Of a DNA stretch of 28,837 nt, positions 15,251 through 22,580 are shown one piece after another. Position 1 is the stretch's first letter. Each line of letters opens with the position of its first letter. Made by a program: the position numbers and the translations under genes. The stretch spans positions 1 to 28,837 of the forward strand of contig DFFM01000019.1 in the NCBI GenBank assembly GCA_002369515.1. The letters are read 5' to 3'. Origin of the DNA: Prevotella sp. UBA3776 (GTDB lineage: Bacteria > Bacteroidota > Bacteroidia > Bacteroidales > Bacteroidaceae). The notes beneath the pieces were generated by a model. It made no database searches, was not told the origin of the DNA, and was given only the letters and a program-made list of their open reading frames with translations.

Positions 15251-15982
15251 ATGAGATTAAGTCATTTCAAAACGACGGTCTTCAGCACACTGCTCTTGAC
15301 GGCAGCATGCGTCGCTGTACCCTCTGCGGCCAGTGCGGCATCGAAGAATGTGATGTGTCTGAAAACCAACAGCGGCCAATACATCGAGTTGGCGCGTGTG
15401 AGTATGATTGTCATCGCTGATGGCAAAGAAACTTTCGAAGTGGTGGTGCGCGACGGCGCCGGTGCTGCGGGCGTGAAAAGCGTCAGTTTCGAGAAGCATG
15501 CCTCAGACATCGACCTGAGCAAGTATCAGATGTCGAGCGACGGCACACCCTCCATCGACCTTACCAAGCCCATTTGGCTGATTGCCGACAACGGGAAATA
15601 CTACAAGATGAAGGATGTGAAAGAGTTCACCGCCATCGAGGGAACCAATCAGTTTTTCCTGAAAACCAGTGCGGGCGAGGAGAAGGTGAAAGCCGTCAAA
15701 TTCTTCCGCGGAACAGAAGCCGACCTGAAGACGGGCATCCAGCAACCTGCTGCAATGGCGGGCGCCGAGGAGAAGCTCAGGCTGAGCACCGAGGTCAGTT
15801 CCAGCCTTACGATCTACGGATGCGGCAAAGCCCCGCGCGCTGTGGTCTATTCGGCCAACGGACAGCAAGTGGCCCATGCTCCGGTGGCCAACGGATGTTC
15901 TACCGTCCAGGTGGCTCATCTCCCTTCTGGGGTCTATATCGTGAAAGTGGGCAACAAGTCGTTGAAGTTCTTGAAAAAGTGA
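15251..15982 (+). CDS. Secreted protein with two short repeat modules and T9SS-like sorting domain
   Basis: The 243-residue protein has a signal peptide (1-30, ending ASAA) and two related modules of about 48 residues. Module 1 is about 32-81 (NVMCLKTNSGQYIEL, FEVVVRDG, VKSVSFEK) and module 2 about 106-154 (PIWLIADNGKYYKM, FFLKTSAG, VKAVKFFRG). The tail (about 180-243) resembles a type A sorting domain: SLTIYGCG, VVYSANGQQV, LPSGVYIVKVG and a basic LKFLKK end. It is a longer relative of the 9653 product and has its own predicted promoter. Function is unknown. Its place in the locus suggests a surface accessory role; exported cargo of T9SS is inferred from the tail only. Confidence 0.75.
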   Translation: MRLSHFKTTVFSTLLLTAACVAVPSAASAASKNVMCLKTNSGQYIELARVSMIVIADGKETFEVVVRDGAGAAGVKSVSFEKHASDIDLSKYQMSSDGTPSIDLTKPIWLIADNGKYYKMKDVKEFTAIEGTNQFFLKTSAGEEKVKAVKFFRGTEADLKTGIQQPAAMAGAEEKLRLSTEVSSSLTIYGCGKAPRAVVYSANGQQVAHAPVANGCSTVQVAHLPSGVYIVKVGNKSLKFLKK

Positions 15983-16067
15983 TGTTTCGCGACTGCGCAA
16001 CTGAGAAGAAAGTATTACAACTAAAACAGAGTTTCAAATTGAAAAAAACAAAAAACACCGAACAGCA

Positions 16068-17150
16068 ATGAAAAAGATATTTTTTACATTCGCCTTGATG
16101 GCCATGGTTGCCATGACGGCTTTCGCACAATCAACCAAGCAGTATTTCCGCGTAACGTTCACCGTGCCCATCACCGGCTACAACATCCCGTCGGGCCAGA
16201 GCAACAACAGTGTGGCTGCCACCATGAAGGACGACTACACCTATTGCAATCCCGACCATGAATACCTGGATTTCCAGGGCGACAAGATGTGGTTCCGCAC
16301 CACCACGGGCTCGGTAAACGAAAATTCAACGTTCTATTTGGAAAACGGACGCACCACATGGACCACTCCGGGCAGCACGGCTGCCGCCAAGTTCCCCTAC
16401 GACGTGGATAAGATAAAGAACATTACGGCCTACAGCATCCCCGTTGAAAAAGTGTCGCTGGTGGATTCCACCCGTACACACGAAATCACCTTCATCGGCA
16501 ACAAAAAGAAGTATCGCGTCAGCGAGTTCACCTTCAACCGGCTGCCGCGCAATGTGGCCGAACTCAAGACACTCATGGAGGATGCCAACGGCAACAGGGT
16601 GGCCGCCGCCAAAAATCCGCTCTTCGTGGCTGCCGTCATGTATCTGGTGTTCCCCCGACTGCTCGACTGCAGCCAAGACTGCCGCGACATGATTGATTAT
16701 CTCTATGGCACACAGCACTCGCAGCTCCAGACGGTGGGCATTTCCAACCAGAGTTTCCAGAACCTCTGCATCGGCCATTTCACCGACAACAAGGGCAACG
16801 ACGCAGGCGGATTCCGCCAGCACAACCAGCTTTTCCAGCACTTTGCTGGAGCAACGCCGGGCAACCAGTACAAACCCAACGGCAAGGACTACTGGAAAGG
16901 CCCGTACAAGGTGCGAGTGGCTTGGGACGCCAACACTCCCACTGAGTATTCGGCACAGAAGGATGCCACTGTGGCCCGACTGCTGCTCATGCCCAACCCC
17001 GACGCCACGGAGAAGTCGGAAATCTCGTTCGAAGACCCCACGGCCCATATCGTCAAGCTGCGCTCCACCAAGAACAACGGTTGGTTCTTCATGGACGGCG
17101 AGAAAATCTATTTCCAGAAAGGCAAGGATCAGCGCGACGACAGCTTCTAA
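16068..17150 (+). CDS. Secreted protein of unknown function
   Basis: This 360-residue product begins with a clear signal peptide (MKKIFFTFALMAMVAMTAFAQ) and has no lipobox, membrane segment or sorting-type tail. I recognise no domain. Residues 22-140 look beta-rich with many Thr and Asn residues. Residues about 160-245 look helical, with several Cys residues (LLDCSQDCRDMIDYLYG, NLCIGHF). The C-terminal part returns to short strands (HIVKLRSTKNNGWFFMDGEKIYF). It lies 85 bases after the preceding sorting-tail protein and ends the locus before a strong terminator, so it is probably co-transcribed. A link to glycan use is by position only. Confidence 0.7.
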   Translation: MKKIFFTFALMAMVAMTAFAQSTKQYFRVTFTVPITGYNIPSGQSNNSVAATMKDDYTYCNPDHEYLDFQGDKMWFRTTTGSVNENSTFYLENGRTTWTTPGSTAAAKFPYDVDKIKNITAYSIPVEKVSLVDSTRTHEITFIGNKKKYRVSEFTFNRLPRNVAELKTLMEDANGNRVAAAKNPLFVAAVMYLVFPRLLDCSQDCRDMIDYLYGTQHSQLQTVGISNQSFQNLCIGHFTDNKGNDAGGFRQHNQLFQHFAGATPGNQYKPNGKDYWKGPYKVRVAWDANTPTEYSAQKDATVARLLLMPNPDATEKSEISFEDPTAHIVKLRSTKNNGWFFMDGEKIYFQKGKDQRDDSF

Positions 17151-17215
17151 TCGCTCCCTGTTTGAGTAACGTCAGGGGGGCTGCTCCTGAAGGCTGACGG
17201 CCCCAACTGTTGACA

Positions 17216-17275
17216 AACGAAAGACGGAAGAACCGGGATTTTTCATCCTCGTTTCTTCCGTCTTTCGTTTTGTTT
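17216..17275 (+). terminator. Intrinsic terminator ending the utilization locus
   Basis: AACGAAAGACGGAAGAA (17216-17232) pairs with its perfect complement at 17253-17269, followed by a T-rich run (17267-17275). It lies 66 bases after the last + strand gene and before the convergent CHR gene. Confidence 0.85.
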
Positions 17276-17348
17276 GTTGTTGCTTCTATGGATTCTGCCT
17301 TAATGGGTGTTCCCCTTGTTTCTTGATGCTTGATGTCGTCGGTATGGG

Positions 17349-17924
17349 TCACCACAGCAGCAGAAGGCCTGCAAAACCAGCGTAGCAAATCATGCGGATG
17401 GGGTTGATCTTCATGACTTTCGTGCCTACGAAGGTGGCGACGAACAGAAAACAGCTAATCCAAAACTGCCACGGATTCTGCGTAGGTGTCGAGAAGTTCT
17501 CGGGAGTCATGAGCAGCAGTGTCGCAGCGGCCAACAGACCCACCACAGCGGGGCGCAGGCCTGTAAACACCGACTGCACCGTGGGATGGTTCATGTAGCG
17601 CATGAACATCTTGCTGATGAGAATCATCAGGATGAGCGAGGGCAGCACCAGGGCGAACGTGGCCGTCAGGCTGCCCAAAACGGACATGGGCATGCCGTAG
17701 CCAGCGTTGTGAATGGCCGTGTAGCCACAGTAGGTGGCCGAATTGATGCCGATGGGGCCGGGGGTCATCTGGCTGATGGCCACGATGTCGGTGAATTCGC
17801 TCGTAGTCATCCAGTGCCAGTGGTGAACCACTTCGCCCTGAATGAGCGAAAGCATGCCATAGCCGCCACCGAAACCGAACAGGCCAATGATGAAAAACGT
17901 ATAAAAGAGATATAAGAAAATCAT
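17349..17924 (-). CDS. Short-chain CHR (chromate transporter) family membrane protein
   Basis: The 191-residue membrane protein is a half-size member of the CHR/ChrA family. Long ChrA proteins hold two such halves; short ones occur as adjacent pairs, as here. The family signature is present near the start: FIIGLFGFGGGYGMLSLI, then FTDIVAISQMTPGPIGINSAT, and later FTGLRPAVVGLLAAA. Several hydrophobic segments follow. It lies just downstream of its partner, separated only by a degenerate repeat. Characterised members export chromate or related anions, but the substrate of these gut-type paralogues is not established. Confidence 0.88.
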   Translation of the reverse strand: MIFLYLFYTFFIIGLFGFGGGYGMLSLIQGEVVHHWHWMTTSEFTDIVAISQMTPGPIGINSATYCGYTAIHNAGYGMPMSVLGSLTATFALVLPSLILMILISKMFMRYMNHPTVQSVFTGLRPAVVGLLAAATLLLMTPENFSTPTQNPWQFWISCFLFVATFVGTKVMKINPIRMICYAGFAGLLLLW

Positions 17925-17931
17925 GACATTA

Positions 17932-17985
17932 ACTCCTAACTCCTAACTCCTAATTCCTAACTCCTAACTCCTAATTCCCAATTCC
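17932..17985. repeat. Degenerate 7-bp tandem tract between the two CHR genes
   Basis: Units of AACTCCT and AATTCCT type fill the 61-base gap between the two genes almost completely. The same tract type is at 13891-13942. Confidence 0.8.
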
Positions 17986-18528
17986 TCATTCCGTGGGCTT
18001 CACGAAGGTGCCGTAGAGCCAGCCGCCGATGCCCGCTGCCAGAATGATGATGATGGGCGAGACCCCCAAAGCCCAGATGGCCAGCGCGCAGGCTATGGGT
18101 ATCCAGCAGTTGGCCAGGGTGATGTGGGCGCTTTTGGCCAGATTGAAGGTGGGGACGGCTATGAGCGCCACCACTGCCGGACGTATGCCGCGGAAGATGG
18201 CTGCCACCACGTGGTTGTCCTGAAACTGGTGGAAAAACATGGCAATGAGCAGAATGATGAGAAACGAGGGCAATGCCGTTCCGACGGTGCAACTGATGGC
18301 GCCCCGCGTCTTGCGCAGCTTGTAGCCGATGAACGTGGCCATGTTGATGGCAAACACGCCCGGGCAACTCTGCGCAATGGCAATGATGTCGAGAAACTCT
18401 TCCTTGCTGAGCCATTTGGACTTGTCCACCACTTCGGCCTCAATCATGGGAATCATGGCATAACCGCCGCCCAGGGTGAACAACCCTATGCGGAAGAAAG
18501 TCTTGAAGGATGTCCAATAGATGTTCAT
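17986..18528 (-). CDS. Short-chain CHR (chromate transporter) family membrane protein, partner subunit
   Basis: The 180-residue protein is the second half of a split CHR transporter. It has FRIGLFTLGGGYAMIPMI, FLDIIAIAQSCPGVFAINMAT and FRGIRPAVVALIA, aligning with the partner encoded downstream, and ends KPTE. I choose the start at 18528 (MNIYWTSF). An in-frame ATG at 18606 would overlap purL by 44 bases, and its added residues translate the end of purL plus a short ATTAG-type tandem repeat, which is typical spacer here. The two halves probably assemble as a heterodimer. The gene follows purL on the same strand with a 34-base gap, so read-through from purL is likely. Confidence 0.88.
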   Translation of the reverse strand: MNIYWTSFKTFFRIGLFTLGGGYAMIPMIEAEVVDKSKWLSKEEFLDIIAIAQSCPGVFAINMATFIGYKLRKTRGAISCTVGTALPSFLIILLIAMFFHQFQDNHVVAAIFRGIRPAVVALIAVPTFNLAKSAHITLANCWIPIACALAIWALGVSPIIIILAAGIGGWLYGTFVKPTE

Positions 18529-18530
18529 GG

Positions 18531-18555
18531 CTAATGGGACTAATGCGGCTAATGG
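18531..18555. repeat. Short 9-bp tandem repeat between purL and the CHR gene
   Basis: On the - strand ATTAGCCGC, ATTAGTCCC and ATTAGCC follow each other in the gap between the purL stop and the next start. It is another intergenic tandem tract, and it argues against the longer CHR start at 18606. Confidence 0.65.
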
Positions 18556-18562
18556 GGGCTTC

Positions 18563-21500
18563 TTATCCTTTACGATGGGTTTCCACCCACTTGCGGGCGT
18601 TGACAAACGCCTCTATCCACGGAGTCACCTCGTCCATGCGGTGCTGTTGGGGATACCAAGCGCACTGCCAGGGGAAGATGGCGCGCTCCAGGTGGGGCAT
18701 CATGCACAGGTGGCGGCCGTCGGCCGAACAGATGCCGGCCACGTTGTAGTCGGAGCCGTTGGGATTGGCGGGATAGCCACCGTAGTTGTATTTGGCAATC
18801 ACGTTGTATTGGTCTTCAGACTCCGGCAGACGGAACTTTCCTTCGCCATGGGCCACCCACAGACCCAGTTTCGTGCCACTCAGCGAACCAAACATGACGC
18901 TTTGGTTCTGCGGAATTTGCAGCGCGATGAACTCGCTCTCGAACTTGTGCGAGTCGTTGTGCAGCATCTTGGCACCCGGAGCTCCGACGAGTCCCAGTTC
19001 CACCATCAGCTGGCATCCGTTGCAGATGCCCAGCGAGAGGGTGTCCTCGCGGGCGTAGAAGCGGTCGAGCGCTTCCTTGGCCTTGGGATTGTAGAGGAAG
19101 GCGCCCGCCCAGCCCTTGGCAGAGCCGAGCACGTCGCTGTTGGAGAATCCGCCGCAGAACACAATCATGTTCACTTCCTCCAGCGTTTCGCGTCCGCTGA
19201 TGAGGTCGGTCATCATCACGTCCTTCACGTCGAATCCGGCCAGATAGAGCGAGTAGGCCATTTCGCGCTCGCCGTTGGTGCCTTTTTCGCGGATGATGGC
19301 AGCCTTGGGCGACTGTCCATTGCTGATTTCAGATTGGCCATTCTTCCAGCGGTCGGGGTTCAGCCCGTAGTGGGCCAATGTGCCGGCGAAACCTTTGGGG
19401 AATTTCATCTCCAGGGGTTGGTTCTTGTAGTTGTTGTAGCGTTCGCGGGCCTTGCCGTTGAAACTCTGGCGGCGGTCGAGCAGATAGCTGGTCTTATACC
19501 ACACGTCGCGCAGATGGTCAATGTCGAATGTTTGTTCCCAATCATCCTTTTTCACTACGAGGGTGCGCTGGTTGGGAGTGGGGTAGCCAATCTTGGCGAA
19601 TCCCACGCCGTGGCTCTCGAAGAACTTGCGCAGTTCGAACTTGTGTTCGTCGCTCACCTGAATGATGACTCCCGGATTCTCGGCCATGAGCGTCTTCACG
19701 ATGTCGTCGCTGTTCAGGTTGTGCAGGTTGATGTGCAGTCCTCCGTGGGTGTTGGCGAAACACATTTCGAGCAGTGTGGTGATGAGTCCACCCGCCGAAA
19801 TGTCGTGGCCAGCCATGATCCAGCCCTTGTCGATGAGTTCTTGGATGGCATTGAAGCAGTCGGCAAAGTAGTCGGCGTTCTTCACCGTGGGTACGTCGTC
19901 GCCCACCTTGCCCAAACTCTGCGCAAAGGCCGAACCGCCCAGGCGCAGCTCATCGAACGAGAAGTCGATGTGGTAGAGACTGCTGTTCTTGTCGTTCACC
20001 AGCACGGGACTCACCACCTTGCGGATGTCCTTCACCTCGCCGCCGGCCGAAACGATGACAGTTCCCGGCGAAATGATCTTCTCGCCGTTGGGGTACTGCT
20101 GGGTGAGCGAGAGCGAGTCTTTGCCAGTGGGCACGTTGATGTGCAGTTGGCAGCAGAAGTCGCTCAGGGCCTTCACCCCGGCATACAGACGCGCATCCTC
20201 GCCTTTCTGCGAGCGGCAGGGCCACATCCAGTTGGCCGACAGGCTCACGCTTGAGAGTCCTTCGGCCAGCGGCGCCCAGACTATGTTGGTGAGTGCTTCG
20301 GCCACCGAGAGCACACTGCCCGCCTCGGGCGAAGCCAGTCCTGCCTGCGGCGCATGGCCCAGGGCGGTGGCAATGCCTTTCTTTCCGCGGTAGTCGAGCG
20401 CCACCACGCCGCAGTCGCTCAGCGGCAGCTGTATCTCGCCCTGACACTGCTGGCGGGCAATCTTGCCCGTCACCGAGCGGTCCACCTTGTTGGTGAGCCA
20501 GTCTTTGCAGGCCACGGCCTCGAGCTGGAGCACACGCTCCAGATATTGTTCCAATGAGCCTAGGGTGTAGCTGACGTCTTGGTAATGGCGTACAACGGTT
20601 TCGTCGCGCATGATGGTCTTGGGCGAGTGGCCGAACATCTGCGCCACGTCCAGGTCGAAGGGCTTCACACCGTCGCCCTGGCGGAACGAGAAGTGGGCGT
20701 CGCCCGTGGTTTCGCCCACCACATAGAGCGGGGCGCGTTCGCGCTCGGCAATGCGTCGCACGTGGTCGATGTGCTTCTCGTCGATGAGCAGTCCCATGCG
20801 CTCCTGGCTCTCGTTGGCAATGATTTCCTTGGCCGAGAGCGTCTTGTCGCCGATGGGCAGCTGCGTCATGTCAATCTCGCCGCCGCACTCTTCCACCAAC
20901 TCCGACAGACAGTTCAGGTGGCCGGCCGAGCCGTGGTCGTGGATGGACACCACGGGGTTGTTGTCCTCCTCGCAGAGGGCGCGCACCAGATTGTAGGCGC
21001 GCTTCTGCATTTCGGGGTTGGCGCGCTGCACGGCGTTCAGTTCGATGCCGTTCGAGTAGCGGCCCGTATCGACCGACGAAACCGAGCCGCCGCCCAAGCC
21101 GATGCGGTAGTTGTCGCCACCTACCACCACCACCTTGTTGCCCTTCTGCGGCTCTTTCTTCAGACAGTCGCGCTTGGTGCCGTAGCCCACGCCTCCGGCC
21201 AGCATGATGACCTTGTCGTAGGCATACTTCGTGGGGGCAGCCCCGTCCGTCGGACAAGCGGTGCTGTTGGCGCCGTCAGCGGGGCAGGCGCCCTCCTGGT
21301 GCTCAAACGTCAGCACAGAACCGCAGATGAGCGGCTGTCCGAACTTGTTGCCGAAGTCGCTGGCACCGTTCGACGCCTTGATGAGTATCTGCTCAGGTGT
21401 CTGGTAGAGCCATTCGCGCACGGGCAGAATGTTCTCCCAGTCGCGCAGACTCCCCTCCCTTGTAGGGGAGGGGTTGGGGGTGGGGTCAGTATCTTCTTTC

Positions 21501-22384
21501 AGCCGCGGGTAGGCTGTCATATAGACCGCTGTTCCGGCGATGGGCCACGAGCCAGTGCCACCGCCCATGCGGTCGCGAATCTCTCCGCCTGTGCCGGTGG
21601 CGGCTCCGTTGAAAGGCTCCACCGTGGTGGGGAAGTTGTGGGTTTCGGCCTTCAGCGAGATGACGCTCTCAATGTCCTTCACGCGGAACCAGTCGGCCGT
21701 CGATTGGTCTTTCGGGGCGAACTGCTCCACCACCGGCCCTTGGGCAAAGGCCACGTTGTCCTTGTAGGCCGAAAGAATTGTGTTGGGATTCTCCTGTGTG
21801 GTCTTTTTGATCATTTGGAACAAGGAGCTTTCCATCTCCTGCCCGTCAATGATGAAGGTGCCGCCGAAAATCTTGTGGCGGCAGTGCTCCGAGTTGATTT
21901 GAGCAAAGCCGAAAATCTCGCTGTCGGTCAGTGGGCGGCCGTTTTGTTTCTCTATGGTGTGCAGGTAGTCTATTTCCTCGGGCGAGAGTGCCAGACCTTC
22001 CTGCTCGTTGTATTCCTCCAGGTTCTCCACATGCTTGATGGGTTCGGGCTGTATGTTCACCGTGAAGATGTCCTGGTTCAGCCCGTCGTACATTCGCTGC
22101 AGCATCTCGTCGTGCTCGGCGTCGCGGCTGCTCACGGGGAAGTATTCCTCAATGCGCTGAATGCCGCTGAGGCCCATGTTTTGCGTAATCTCAACGGCAT
22201 TCGTGCTCCAGGGGGTAATCATTTCGCGGCGCGGCCCCACAAAGAAACCGTCCAGTTTCTCTGCCTCTACGAGCGTGGCGCCACCGTAAAGCCAACAAAG
22301 TTCACTGATTTCGTCTGTTGAGAGCTGATGGTCTGCCTGTGTGGCAATCAGACTCTGCTGCGGAGTTCTAAAGAAAAGAATCAT
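18563..22384 (-). CDS. purL: Phosphoribosylformylglycinamidine synthase, large fused form
   Basis: The 1273-residue enzyme makes FGAM from FGAR, glutamine and ATP, the fourth step of purine synthesis. This is the single-chain form that fuses the synthetase with the glutaminase. The start MILFFRTP is typical of the family. The synthetase core shows NSEHCRHKIFGG and KAETHNFPTTVEPFNGAATG. The C-terminal glutaminase has nucleophile Cys1121 in GICNGCQ and His1231/Glu1233 in PHLERAIF, with a GEREMA motif before it. Two local oddities are visible: residues about 300-312 are encoded by a palindromic repeat (NPSPTREGS), and residues about 363-385 are an Ala/Pro/Thr-rich stretch with an internal repeat (CPADGANSTACPTDGA). 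Both interrupt otherwise conserved sequence, probably in surface loops. The frame is intact, so the enzyme is likely active. Confidence 0.97.
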   Translation of the reverse strand: MILFFRTPQQSLIATQADHQLSTDEISELCWLYGGATLVEAEKLDGFFVGPRREMITPWSTNAVEITQNMGLSGIQRIEEYFPVSSRDAEHDEMLQRMYDGLNQDIFTVNIQPEPIKHVENLEEYNEQEGLALSPEEIDYLHTIEKQNGRPLTDSEIFGFAQINSEHCRHKIFGGTFIIDGQEMESSLFQMIKKTTQENPNTILSAYKDNVAFAQGPVVEQFAPKDQSTADWFRVKDIESVISLKAETHNFPTTVEPFNGAATGTGGEIRDRMGGGTGSWPIAGTAVYMTAYPRLKEDTDPTPNPSPTREGSLRDWENILPVREWLYQTPEQILIKASNGASDFGNKFGQPLICGSVLTFEHQEGACPADGANSTACPTDGAAPTKYAYDKVIMLAGGVGYGTKRDCLKKEPQKGNKVVVVGGDNYRIGLGGGSVSSVDTGRYSNGIELNAVQRANPEMQKRAYNLVRALCEEDNNPVVSIHDHGSAGHLNCLSELVEECGGEIDMTQLPIGDKTLSAKEIIANESQERMGLLIDEKHIDHVRRIAERERAPLYVVGETTGDAHFSFRQGDGVKPFDLDVAQMFGHSPKTIMRDETVVRHYQDVSYTLGSLEQYLERVLQLEAVACKDWLTNKVDRSVTGKIARQQCQGEIQLPLSDCGVVALDYRGKKGIATALGHAPQAGLASPEAGSVLSVAEALTNIVWAPLAEGLSSVSLSANWMWPCRSQKGEDARLYAGVKALSDFCCQLHINVPTGKDSLSLTQQYPNGEKIISPGTVIVSAGGEVKDIRKVVSPVLVNDKNSSLYHIDFSFDELRLGGSAFAQSLGKVGDDVPTVKNADYFADCFNAIQELIDKGWIMAGHDISAGGLITTLLEMCFANTHGGLHINLHNLNSDDIVKTLMAENPGVIIQVSDEHKFELRKFFESHGVGFAKIGYPTPNQRTLVVKKDDWEQTFDIDHLRDVWYKTSYLLDRRQSFNGKARERYNNYKNQPLEMKFPKGFAGTLAHYGLNPDRWKNGQSEISNGQSPKAAIIREKGTNGEREMAYSLYLAGFDVKDVMMTDLISGRETLEEVNMIVFCGGFSNSDVLGSAKGWAGAFLYNPKAKEALDRFYAREDTLSLGICNGCQLMVELGLVGAPGAKMLHNDSHKFESEFIALQIPQNQSVMFGSLSGTKLGLWVAHGEGKFRLPESEDQYNVIAKYNYGGYPANPNGSDYNVAGICSADGRHLCMMPHLERAIFPWQCAWYPQQHRMDEVTPWIEAFVNARKWVETHRKG
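21452..21473. repeat. Palindromic repeat in frame inside purL
   Basis: CCCCTCCC (21452-21459) pairs perfectly with GGGAGGGG (21466-21473) around TTGTAG, followed by a G-rich stretch to about 21486. On the - strand it reads in frame as NPSPTREGS, a peptide I know as a recurrent translation of dispersed palindromic repeats in Bacteroidota. Confidence 0.7.
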
Positions 22385-22442
22385 ACGTGGAAAAATATTA
22401 TTGTTGTTTCTTGTTTTCTGTGCGCTATTTGCAATTTGCTTG

Positions 22443-22466
22443 CAAAGTTACGAATCTTTGGGCAAA
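22443..22466 (-). promoter_or_regulatory. Promoter of purL
   Basis: On the - strand TAACTTTG (22443-22450) is a perfect TAnnTTTG -7 element, about 60 bases before the ATG. A TTTG lies 12 bases further upstream (22463-22466), too near for the usual -33 box. The same arrangement occurs before the M1 peptidase gene. Confidence 0.55.
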
Positions 22467-22522
22467 TATCGCCCCGAAAACCAGAATTTATTTCCGTGCG
22501 TTGCGAAAATAATGCCGTGAGA

Positions 22523-22566
22523 TAAAAAAACAAAGCAGCGGGTTGCAAAAACAACTCGCTGCTTTG
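22523..22566 (-). terminator. Intrinsic terminator of the M1 peptidase gene
   Basis: The stem pairs 22531-22545 with 22552-22566 (one G-T pair) around a 6-base loop, with a - strand T-run at 22523-22530. It lies 14 bases after the peptidase stop. Confidence 0.9.
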
Positions 22567-22580
22567 TGCTTCCTCGTCGC

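Noticed and set aside
18521..22321. Long + strand open frames (18521-20254 and 20579-22321) opposite purL
   Set aside because: They are antisense to a full-length, motif-complete PurL. Their translations are rich in Val, His, Gln and Arg, as expected from the reverse complement of a GC-rich gene, with no domain or signal.
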